DNA from: Desulfuromonadaceae bacterium UBA2294
Lineage (GTDB): Bacteria > Desulfobacterota > Desulfuromonadia > Desulfuromonadales > UBA2294
DNA: 6,489 bases
NCBI GenBank assembly: GCA_002345625.1
Contig: DDWE01000147.1
Span: 1-6,489, forward strand
Direction: 5' to 3'
Each line of letters begins with the position of its first letter. The first letter of the stretch is position 1. Under the pieces are notes generated by a model. It ran no database searches. It saw only the letters and a program-made list of their open reading frames with translations, and was not told the DNA's origin. Made by a program: the position numbers and the translations under genes. Positions 1 through 5,885 of this stretch are shown one piece after another.

Positions 1-226
1 TCGGTTGGTGCGGTGTCTGTTTTGCCCTTTCGGTTTTGATCCTTCGAATTTGACTCACCCAAACGTTGCCTCTTATGACCCTGCATAGTCAGCGACGGTA
101 ACCGTGTAGAAGGGTCGCAAAGCCATCTGGAGCTTGATATCACAGTTGGAACACTTTGCAGCGCAGATGATTGCATCTACGATTCGTTACGAAACATGCC
201 CTCCGCAAGGAGAACGCGTTTTTCTG
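1..226. other. Intergenic segment with no supported gene
   Basis: No reading frame here is long enough or has the codon character to support a gene. The longest frame running in from the left edge (plus strand, from base 2) stops at 86-88 after about 28 codons and has no recognisable motif, so I do not call it. The base composition is less GC-rich than in the genes. A few short dyads are visible: an 11-base palindrome at 95-105 (ACGGT, A, ACCGT), lying inside a 6-bp inverted repeat GACCCT/AGGGTC at 77-82 and 111-116. None is followed by a T tract. I assign no function. Confidence 0.6.
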
Positions 227-371
227 CTTACTCTTTTGTCGCATGACACAAAAGAGTAAGGCGGCGTCGGGGGCCGCGCTTGTCTCGGCGTAGCCCTGGC
301 GAAGACGGAACCCCCGGGTTCTGATTTAAAGTTTGTGGATTGAACGGCTGGGAACCCGGCGGTTTGCAGCC
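227..371. repeat. Cluster of inverted repeats; putative structured intergenic repeat element
   Basis: Four hairpin-capable dyads lie within 145 bases. The first has 13-bp perfect arms at 227-239 and 248-260 with an 8-base loop. The second has GCGGC at 261-265 and GCCGC at 273-277. The third is GAACCC at 308-313 facing GGGTTC at 316-321. The fourth pairs 346-356 with 361-371 over a CGGC loop, with one mismatch and one G-T pair. The first stem has no T run after it on either strand, so it is not a standard intrinsic terminator, although it lies downstream of the minus-strand lipoprotein gene. Dense palindromes in a non-coding strip suggest a dispersed REP-like or miniature repeat, or a structured transcript end. 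That dispersal is inference; only the dyads are seen. The element may extend to about 405. Confidence 0.55.
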
Positions 372-409
372 TACGGTTTTCTGGAATGTACTTGGTTGAG
401 GAGGGGGAC

Positions 410-1006
410 TCAATGGAGCAGATTCGATTCAAGGTCGGCCTCGCCTGCGGCAGAAGTATTTTGGCTGATTGCGCGGATCAACTCCAGGCCGGGAGTGCCG
501 AGACTCCAGCGCAGGGTGTAGATGGTTTCGTTGTCATATTCGGCCGTCTGGTCAAAATCCTCATGCAGGGGGACGTCGGCCTCAAGCAGCAGATCATCCC
601 CCTCCCAGCCGGCGACGCTGACCCAGCCCGGATACGGGTCGAGAGTCCCCAGATAGTCAATATCGTTATCTGCGGCCAGTCCGGCTGTGTTGTAAATGTC
701 GAGCAGCGGGTGTCCTTCACCGGACGACTCGACAGCCATAATCCGACCGGAGGGGGAGAAACTGAAGGATGAAATCTGCGCCCCCATGGCACCGACGCTG
801 ACGGTTTGCAACCCTCAGTCCTGAAACAGATACCAGTGAGGATAGTTGAAGTCGGGTTGCAGGTAGCACAGGTGGGTCTGCCCGGCAAACGGGACGCTCT
901 GGCAATGGAAGGCCTCCGCCATGGGCGTGGCCGGCGGTGGCGGCGGACAACAGCTCATCAGGGTGGCAGATGCCAGGATAGCAAGCGTCATTCGAAACAG
1001 GTTCAC
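410..1006 (-). pseudogene. Putative lipoprotein gene interrupted by an in-frame TGA
   Basis: Unrecognised lipoprotein. The start chosen is GTG at 1006, because GGAG at 1014-1017 lies 7 bases upstream; ATG at 991 is an alternative. Residues 1-19 form a short lipoprotein signal peptide with hydrophobic core and lipobox L16-M-S-C19, followed by Cys20 and a run of five prolines, so the mature protein should be a lipid-anchored envelope protein. The frame meets TGA at 815-817 (codon 64), then continues open in the same frame to the TGA at 410-412, for 198 codons before the final stop. The downstream part has the same GC-rich third positions and contains a segment with SPSG and GWVSVAGWEGDDLL, reminiscent of a beta-propeller blade, but I cannot name a family. 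With only one lesion, this is a recent nonsense mutation, a sequence error or recoding. A TTG at 811 preceded by AGGA could also allow reinitiation, giving a separate protein of about 133 aa with no signal peptide. Confidence 0.7.
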
Positions 1007-1194
1007 AGCGGATCTCCAGAGTCGAAAGGGGGCAACGGCACACCGGGCGGAATCTCGTGTCCTGATGGTGCAGAGCCTTATCTATAAGAACGAACCAAAC
1101 CGGACACTAGCCGATTTTTATCTGGATAACAACTCCCCGGCACGTCAATGTAACCAGTATCGATAGAGTAAAAACGGTCGTGTCCATCACTTTC

Positions 1195-1224
1195 TTACGG
1201 CCGCAACCTTCTGTTTACGGCTGC
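1195..1224 (+). repeat. Direct repeat TTACGGCYGC, 20-bp period
   Basis: TTACGGCCGC at 1195-1204 recurs as TTACGGCTGC at 1215-1224, with starts exactly 20 bp apart, close to two helical turns. It lies about 30-55 bp upstream of the candidate -35 box of the antiporter gene, a position where an activator or repressor dimer could bind. The repeat is visible in the sequence; the operator role is inference. Confidence 0.4.
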
Positions 1225-1250
1225 GTTGTGGTGAATGAATGTTAAAGCGG

Positions 1251-1279
1251 GTGAAAAGTATGTCGTGATTAGGTACAAT
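1251..1279 (+). promoter_or_regulatory. Candidate sigma-70 promoter for the antiporter gene
   Basis: GTGAAA at 1251-1256 (4 of 6 matches to TTGACA) is followed after exactly 17 bp by TACAAT at 1274-1279 (5 of 6 matches to TATAAT). Transcription would start near 1286, giving an untranslated leader of about 40 bases before the ATG at 1328. The match is moderate and no expression evidence exists here. Confidence 0.4.
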
Positions 1280-1327
1280 CAAAAACTCTGTCCACAATCT
1301 GAATTAACATCTGCCGAAAGCTGAATC

Positions 1328-3295
1328 ATGGCCGACCATCAGTTTCTTCTCGACCTGCTGATCCTCCTTGCCCTTGCGTTGTTCAGCGGGCTGCTTTTTA
1401 CTCGTCTGCGCTTGTCGCCGATTGTCGGTTATCTGGCGTCGGGGATGATCGCCGGCCCGTTTGGCCTGCATCTGATCCAGAACGTACACGAGGTCGAATC
1501 GATCTCAGAGTTCGGTGTCATCCTGCTGCTGTTCACCATCGGCCTCGAATTCTCCATTTCACGCCTGCTACGTCTTAAACATCTGCTCCTCGGCGGCGGT
1601 CTGGCGCAGATGCTGATCTGCATCGCTGCCTTCATCGGCCTTGCGACCCTGTTCGGTCTCGAACTGAAAGCGGCGATCCCTCTGGCCATGGCGTTGGCGC
1701 TCTCATCGACCGCCATCGTCCTTAAGCTGCTCAGCGAGCGCGGTGAGATTGACAGTGCTCATGGCCGCATGGCGCTGGGCATCCTGCTGGCGCAGGATTT
1801 GGCGGTGGTCTTCTTTCTCGTCGCCCTGCCGCTTCTGGCCGGGCAGAATTTGACCTTCCCCCTGTGGGAGATTGGCAAGGTGGGACTGCTGCTTGGTGGG
1901 CTGCTGCTCTTCTCTCGCTATCTGCTGCAGCCGATGCTATCGGCCATCCTCAAGGCGCGCTCGCAGGAGCTGTTCCGACTCACCATCCTCGCCCTGATTC
2001 TGGTCACCGCCTGGTTGACGGCCGAGGTCGGCCTGTCGCTGGAACTCGGGGCTTTTCTGGCCGGTCTCGCCCTGGCCGAATCGCCCTACGCCCATCAGGC
2101 GCTGTCGGATATTCTGCCGTTTCGCGACACCTTTCTCGCTATCTTCTTCGTCTCCATCGGCATGCTGGTCAATCTGGATCTGGTCGTCGAGCAGTGGCCG
2201 CTGGTTTTGATCGCGACTCTGATCGTTTTTCTGGTCAAGTTCGGTGCGGCGGCCATTGCGACCAAAGTCTGCCGATATCCGCTGCGTATTGCGCTACTTA
2301 CCGGCCTGCTGCTGTTCCAGGCCGGCGAGTTCTCCTTTGTCTTTCTCAAGGCGGCGACCAGCCTGGAGCTGTTGCCGGAGAATGTTTATCAGGTGACTCT
2401 GGCGGTGATTGCCTTGACCATGATCGCCACGCCAGTGATCGCCGGCCAGGCCGAGAAGTGGGCAGCGGGTCTGGCGGCCCTGTTCGGCCAGCCGCTCGGA
2501 CAGATGCACCCGGAGATGCAGGAGAAGACCGCCAATCTCACCGGACACGTGCTGATCGGCGGCTACGGTCTCTCCGGCCGTAACGTTGGCCGCATTCTGA
2601 AGCGGTTCGATATCCCGCATCTGTATGTGGAGCTCAATGCCAAGAATGTGACAGAAGGCAGGAGTGGCGGCGATTTCGTCGTCTATGGTGATATCACCTC
2701 GGGCGAGGTGATGCATGAGCTTGGTATCGAGCGCGCCCGCGCCCTGGTGTTGGCGATTAATGATCCGGCCGCCCTTGCGCGGACCATCGGCATCGCCCGT
2801 CAAACCAACCCGGAGCTTTATATCCTCGCTCGCACCCGCTACGTCGCCGAGCTCGAACATCTGCGCCGGCTCGGCGCCGACGAGGTGATCCCCGACGAGT
2901 TCGAGGCCAGTCTGCAGCTTGGTGCCAACCTGATGCGCCACTTTGCCCGCAGCGAGGGGCGCATTCTGCATCTTTTGGCCGAGATGCGTCAGGAGCACTA
3001 CCGCTCCATGGTACATGCCGATGAAGCGCCGACCCACGGCCTGTCGGTGCTCGAAGGTGGCCAGCTCGAATACCGGGCGGTCCCCGACGATTCACCGAGC
3101 CTCGGCGCCAGCCTCGCAGAGATCGACCTGCGCAACCAGACCGGCGTCACCGTCGTCGGCGTCATCCGCCAGGAGCGCACCATCTACAGCCCACCGGCGT
3201 CGTTTCGTCTTGAGCCGGGCGATACCCTGATGCTGCTCGGCACCGACGAAGATGTCCTGCGCGCCGGCGAGCTGCTGCACGGGCATCCGCTTTAG
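1328..3295 (+). CDS. Kef-type monovalent cation:proton antiporter (CPA2) with RCK domains
   Basis: An inner-membrane transporter of the CPA2 family, 655 aa, expected to exchange or release K+ (or Na+) against protons and so govern cytoplasmic pH and cation content. Residues 1 to about 375 form the exchanger domain of roughly 12 hydrophobic segments. Within it are GLEFS at 72-76, the ALSSTAIVLKLL stretch at 124-135, the Q156-D157 pair where Kef proteins carry their ion-binding aspartate, and K304 in the late conserved lysine helix. Residues about 406-520 are an RCK-N (TrkA-N) nucleotide-binding domain with glycine motif G412-Y-G414-L-S-G417 and an acidic residue, E435, at the end of strand 2. 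Residues about 570-652 form a TrkA-C (RCK-C) ligand domain. Length and order match the YbaL/KefB/KefC class. The ATG has only a weak ribosome site (GAAAG). No KefF/KefG-like subunit lies nearby, so glutathione gating as in E. coli KefC cannot be assumed. The exact ion is not determined. Confidence 0.93.
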   Translation: MADHQFLLDLLILLALALFSGLLFTRLRLSPIVGYLASGMIAGPFGLHLIQNVHEVESISEFGVILLLFTIGLEFSISRLLRLKHLLLGGGLAQMLICIAAFIGLATLFGLELKAAIPLAMALALSSTAIVLKLLSERGEIDSAHGRMALGILLAQDLAVVFFLVALPLLAGQNLTFPLWEIGKVGLLLGGLLLFSRYLLQPMLSAILKARSQELFRLTILALILVTAWLTAEVGLSLELGAFLAGLALAESPYAHQALSDILPFRDTFLAIFFVSIGMLVNLDLVVEQWPLVLIATLIVFLVKFGAAAIATKVCRYPLRIALLTGLLLFQAGEFSFVFLKAATSLELLPENVYQVTLAVIALTMIATPVIAGQAEKWAAGLAALFGQPLGQMHPEMQEKTANLTGHVLIGGYGLSGRNVGRILKRFDIPHLYVELNAKNVTEGRSGGDFVVYGDITSGEVMHELGIERARALVLAINDPAALARTIGIARQTNPELYILARTRYVAELEHLRRLGADEVIPDEFEASLQLGANLMRHFARSEGRILHLLAEMRQEHYRSMVHADEAPTHGLSVLEGGQLEYRAVPDDSPSLGASLAEIDLRNQTGVTVVGVIRQERTIYSPPASFRLEPGDTLMLLGTDEDVLRAGELLHGHPL

Positions 3296-3328
3296 TTTGA
3301 GGTTGGTTTCGGGAGTGCGGAAGGGGGG

Positions 3329-4840
3329 CTAGGTCGGGTTGTTCAACTGAACGTCGGCCAGATCAAGCCAGAAGGTGCTGCCCCCGCCGGGGGTCACTTC
3401 GACCCAGGCGCGGCCGTTGAGCATCCCGGCAATTTTCTGCACGGTGGCTAAGCCGACGCCTGTCCCCTGTTGTTCGGCACTGCCAGCCCCGCGAAAAAAG
3501 ACATCAAAAATGTGTTCACATTCGGCGGCCGGGATGCCGGGGCCGTGGTCGCGGACATAAAGGCGCACGCGCTCGCCCAGGCGCTCGCCCCCCACCTCAA
3601 TCACATCTCCCGCTTTCGTCCCATAGTGCAGGGCATTGACGATCAGGTTGTCGAACAGCTGTGTCAGCAGGGTGCGTGGTGCGGTGAGCATTGGCAATGT
3701 CCCGATGCTGACGCTGACCCCGGCGCGGCTGAGCTGCCGGGCAAGATCAGCCACAACCTTGCGGGCGATATCGCCAGTATCAAGGCTTTGCGCCAGTTCA
3801 CTCATTTGCCCGACACTGGCCAGGGCGAGGATGTCGGCGGTCAGGCGCTGCATCTTTTCGCCTGCGGCAATGATCTCGGCCAGATGACTGCGCCCCTCTA
3901 AACTGCACCGGGTCCGGCAGGTTTCCGACAGCAGTTCGGCATAACCGATCATGGAGGTCAGCGGGGTGCGCAGATCGTGCGAGACGGTGCGGGCAAAAGC
4001 TTCAAACTCACGGTTGGCCTGCCGTAACAACTCTTCGGCCTGCCGACTCTCGGTAATGTCATAACTGAGCACGGCAATCGAGACCACCTTTCCCTGCTCG
4101 TCGAAGACCGGGTTGTAGTTGACCCGGATCCAGCGCGTGCCGGTGACCAGCTGAAAGGTGTTTTCGTAGGAGACCGCTTGTCCGGCCCGCACCTGCTTTA
4201 TATAGGGGAGGGCGTGTTGATAGTTGGCCTCGCCGATGAGTTGGGTGATGTGGCGGCCAATGATCTCGTTTTGCGGGATGCCGAACGATTTTTCAAAGGC
4301 GGCATTGACGTACTGGTAGTGCAGGGTGGTCGCATCGACATAGGCGACATGGCCGGGGACGGTGTCGGCCAGTCTGAGAAACTTATCAGTGCTTTCTCTT
4401 GATGCCGTTGCGATCCGTTTTTGCTCGGTGATGTCGCGCAGAAAACAGACCAAATGCCCACCATCCGACGGTTGGTACTGAACGCTGATTTCGACGTCAA
4501 AGAAGGTCCCGTCCTTCCGACGATGCCGGGATTCGAAGCGGTCCTCACCCTGCTGAGTGATCTTCAGGATGTGCGCTGCCGTCTCCGCTGCCGTCTCGGC
4601 CGATTCCAGATCAGAGATCGACATGGCCAGCAACTCCTGCTCGCTGTAGCCGCTCATCCGGCAATACGTCGTGTTGACGGCTCGTAACCGTCCGGCATTA
4701 TCCGTCAGACAGAAGCCGTCCATTGCCGACTGCAAGATAGCCCGGTAACGCTCGTTGTACGTGCGCAGGGCCGCATTCGCCTCTTGCAAAGACGGCAGAT
4801 CCGCGGAGCTGGTTTGGTTTTTGATGGTTTTGTCGGTCAT
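3329..4840 (-). CDS. PAS-PAS sensor histidine kinase, soluble
   Basis: A two-component sensor kinase of 503 aa from the chosen start. Residues about 35-140 and 152-266 are two PAS domains (the first ends in FLRDITEQKR and the second in SYDITESRQAEE, typical PAS-C ends), joined to a HisKA dimerisation helix with the phospho-acceptor H288 in SHDLRTP (287-293). The HATPase domain shows the N box (N398, N402), G1 box D431-H-G433-P-G435, F box FDVFF (445-449) and G2 box G459-T-G461-V-G463-L. All catalytic motifs are intact. No membrane segment or signal peptide is visible, so it should sense a cytoplasmic or diffusible signal, unidentified here. No receiver domain or response regulator is adjacent, so it is an orphan kinase in this window. 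The ATG at 4840 has GAGG 6 bases upstream; an in-frame GTG at 4867 would add 9 residues but lacks a well-spaced ribosome site. It converges with the antiporter gene, leaving 33 bp. Confidence 0.93.
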   Translation of the reverse strand: MTDKTIKNQTSSADLPSLQEANAALRTYNERYRAILQSAMDGFCLTDNAGRLRAVNTTYCRMSGYSEQELLAMSISDLESAETAAETAAHILKITQQGEDRFESRHRRKDGTFFDVEISVQYQPSDGGHLVCFLRDITEQKRIATASRESTDKFLRLADTVPGHVAYVDATTLHYQYVNAAFEKSFGIPQNEIIGRHITQLIGEANYQHALPYIKQVRAGQAVSYENTFQLVTGTRWIRVNYNPVFDEQGKVVSIAVLSYDITESRQAEELLRQANREFEAFARTVSHDLRTPLTSMIGYAELLSETCRTRCSLEGRSHLAEIIAAGEKMQRLTADILALASVGQMSELAQSLDTGDIARKVVADLARQLSRAGVSVSIGTLPMLTAPRTLLTQLFDNLIVNALHYGTKAGDVIEVGGERLGERVRLYVRDHGPGIPAAECEHIFDVFFRGAGSAEQQGTGVGLATVQKIAGMLNGRAWVEVTPGGGSTFWLDLADVQLNNPT

Positions 4841-4846
4841 GCGCGA

Positions 4847-4850
4847 CCTC
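4847..4850 (-). promoter_or_regulatory. Ribosome binding site deciding the kinase start
   Basis: On the minus strand GAGG, followed by T, lies 6 bases before the ATG at 4840. The upstream in-frame GTG at 4867 has only AAGGA at a distance of about 14 bases, so the ATG is the better start. Confidence 0.6.
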
Positions 4851-4869
4851 AGATGTGGATGGTGCACAA

Positions 4870-4891
4870 GGTATCAGACTTCCTTGATACC
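4870..4891. promoter_or_regulatory. Inverted repeat upstream of the kinase gene, possible operator
   Basis: Perfect 7-bp arms GGTATCA (4870-4876) and TGATACC (4885-4891) flank an 8-base spacer, 30-50 bp upstream of the kinase ATG. On the minus strand a weak promoter-like pair, CTGACT and 17 bp later TCTGAT, overlaps the dyad, so a bound regulator could control the kinase. It could also form a leader hairpin. There is no T tract, so it is not a terminator. The function is inference. Confidence 0.4.
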
Positions 4892-5022
4892 GACAAGTCA
4901 GCACAGAGGTGAATCAATAGATTCTTTAGCAGTTTCTGGTGGAATATGCGCAGATGCCGAAAGGGCGTGATTCGGCTTGTGGGCGACAGTGCAATTCTCG
5001 AAAAACCTGACGTATTAGCGCC

Positions 5023-5051
5023 TTGACCGGCACCTTGAAAGGGGCTAAGTT
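5023..5051 (+). promoter_or_regulatory. Weak candidate promoter for the small PAS gene
   Basis: TTGACC at 5023-5028 (5 of 6 matches to the -35 consensus) is followed after 17 bp by TAAGTT at 5046-5051, which matches the -10 consensus at only 3 of 6 positions. It would give a leader of about 145 bases. The -10 is poor, so an activator or another sigma factor may be needed, or this may be a chance match. Confidence 0.25.
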
Positions 5052-5202
5052 TTGAGCATGTTTTGCTGGGCTGTGCTGAGTGGGGCTATGCCGGAAGAAC
5101 ACAAATAGTGATTGAAACACGCAAGTGGGACGGCCGCTTTGGTAAAGTAGCTTGCCCCTTTTTCCTTAAAATGACTGACGTTGCCAGGGGAAAAGAAATC
5201 GC

Positions 5203-5796
5203 ATGAACAAAGATGTTTTCATCTACCGAGTCGACGATACTGACACGATCACCAGCGTCAGTGACAATTGGGGCGACTTCGCGGAGGGTAACGCCTGGAG
5301 CGGTTTCTTGCGACCAGACGATGTGGTCGGCCGCACATTGTGGGACTTTATTCAAGACCGCGAAACGCGGCACTTGTACCAAGAGTTGTTCAAACGGGCA
5401 AGAGCGGGCGTACCTTCGCGATCGATCCCTTTTCGGTGTGACTCTCCCAGTGAACGAAGATACCTCGAACTCCTGATCGTGTCCCTGCCAGACCATCAGA
5501 TCGAAATCACCAGCAAGATCCTCCGGACAGAACCCCATAGCCCCATGAATCTCCTCAAGGCGGACACCCCGCGATCAAAGGACTATGTCACGATTTGCAG
5601 CATGTGCAAGAAGCTCAAACTCGCACCGGAACAATGGGCCGAGATTGAAGATGGACTGGTTCATCTGCGGCTGTTTGAGGCCGACGAGATGCCTCAATTA
5701 ACTCACGGTCTGTGTCAGTCATGTTATCAGGTTGCACTGGGAGAACTGGAAATTCTCAAAACCGCCAGCAAAGCCATCGACAACGACAAGAAATAG
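5203..5796 (+). CDS. Small PAS-like protein with C-terminal Cys4 module
   Basis: A 197-aa cytoplasmic protein of unknown precise role. Residues 1 to about 110 resemble a PAS-type sensor fold, with a start like a PAS core (FIYRVDDTDTITSVSDNW) and the helix region VVGRTLWDFI followed by ETRHLYQELF. Residues 131-175 hold a compact cysteine module: C132-x2-C135-KKLK, W145, I148-E149, then T167-H168-G-L-C171-x2-C174. This spacing resembles the C-x2-C...W...IE...HG-x-C-x2-C tail that I recall ending many PAS, GGDEF and receiver proteins in Deltaproteobacteria. Four cysteines in two CxxC pairs suggest zinc or another metal, or a redox switch; this is inferred. There is no output domain, signal peptide or membrane segment. 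The ATG is preceded by AGGGGA ending 11 bases upstream, a slightly long spacing. It diverges from the PAS kinase gene and could be its signalling partner, but the permease gene 89 bp downstream is an equally plausible neighbour. Confidence 0.8.
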   Translation: MNKDVFIYRVDDTDTITSVSDNWGDFAEGNAWSGFLRPDDVVGRTLWDFIQDRETRHLYQELFKRARAGVPSRSIPFRCDSPSERRYLELLIVSLPDHQIEITSKILRTEPHSPMNLLKADTPRSKDYVTICSMCKKLKLAPEQWAEIEDGLVHLRLFEADEMPQLTHGLCQSCYQVALGELEILKTASKAIDNDKK

Positions 5797-5885
5797 CGCC
5801 GCACCGCTTTACACCATCTCTTGCCTGTCAAGCCTGCGATTAAGTGGCCTGAACAGCCTGGGCCGCCAGAAATGGTCGAACCGTT
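5797..5885. other. Short gap between PAS protein and permease
   Basis: These 89 bases have no strong hairpin followed by Ts, so readthrough from the PAS gene into the permease gene is possible but not shown. A six-codon open frame, ATG at 5872 to TGA at 5887-5889 (MVEPL), overlaps the permease start codon as ATGA. Confidence 0.4.

Larger units (their letters stand above)
1007..1327. other. Divergent intergenic region between lipoprotein gene and antiporter gene
   Basis: These 321 bases separate two divergently transcribed genes and should carry both promoters. On the antiporter side there is a candidate sigma-70 promoter (1251-1279) and a phased direct repeat (1195-1224), both listed separately. 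An 8-base palindrome TATCGATA sits at 1158-1165. On the lipoprotein side TATAGA (1086 to 1081, minus strand) is a possible -10, but no acceptable -35 lies 16-18 bases upstream, so I do not call it. I see no small gene or RNA gene. Confidence 0.6.
4841..5202. other. Divergent intergenic region between kinase and small PAS protein
   Basis: These 362 bases separate two divergent signalling genes. They contain the dyad at 4870-4891 (listed separately), a second inverted repeat GCCGAA/TTCGGC at 4956-4961 and 4971-4976 with a 9-base loop, and a candidate promoter at 5023-5051. A 64-codon minus-strand open frame at 4926-5120 has no recognisable motif or ribosome site and I do not treat it as a gene. 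A short inverted repeat GCAAG (5121-5125) / CTTGC (5151-5155), followed by CCC and five Ts, is too loose to call a terminator. Confidence 0.55.

Noticed and set aside
77..116. Nested dyads suggestive of a tRNA-like fold
   Set aside because: No anticodon arm, T-arm consensus or acceptor stem of proper length can be drawn.
227..260. 13-bp hairpin read as a rho-independent terminator for the lipoprotein gene
   Set aside because: On the minus strand the stem is followed by CAGAAAAAC, not by a T run, and on the plus strand by GC-rich sequence.
386..772. 128-codon plus-strand open frame over the lipoprotein gene
   Set aside because: The minus-strand frame has a signal peptide, lipobox, ribosome site and better codon use; this is its shadow.
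798..818. Hairpin at the TGA taken as a selenocysteine insertion element
   Set aside because: The loop and stem lack the usual bulged U and apical GU, and the protein context is not redox-like; kept only as a possibility in the findings.
1864..2583. 239-codon plus-strand open frame in another phase within the antiporter gene
   Set aside because: The product is rich in Arg, Gly, Ala and Ser, typical of an out-of-frame reading, and contains no family motif.
2294..3037. 247-codon minus-strand open frame inside the antiporter gene
   Set aside because: It overlaps the transmembrane and RCK coding sequence whose motifs are intact; it has no recognisable domain.
3296..3328. Bidirectional terminator between the convergent antiporter and kinase genes
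   Set aside because: No inverted repeat of useful length is present in the 33-bp gap.
5086..5538. 150-codon minus-strand open frame over the start of the small PAS gene
   Set aside because: The plus-strand PAS/Cys4 protein explains the codon pattern; the antisense product has no recognisable feature.
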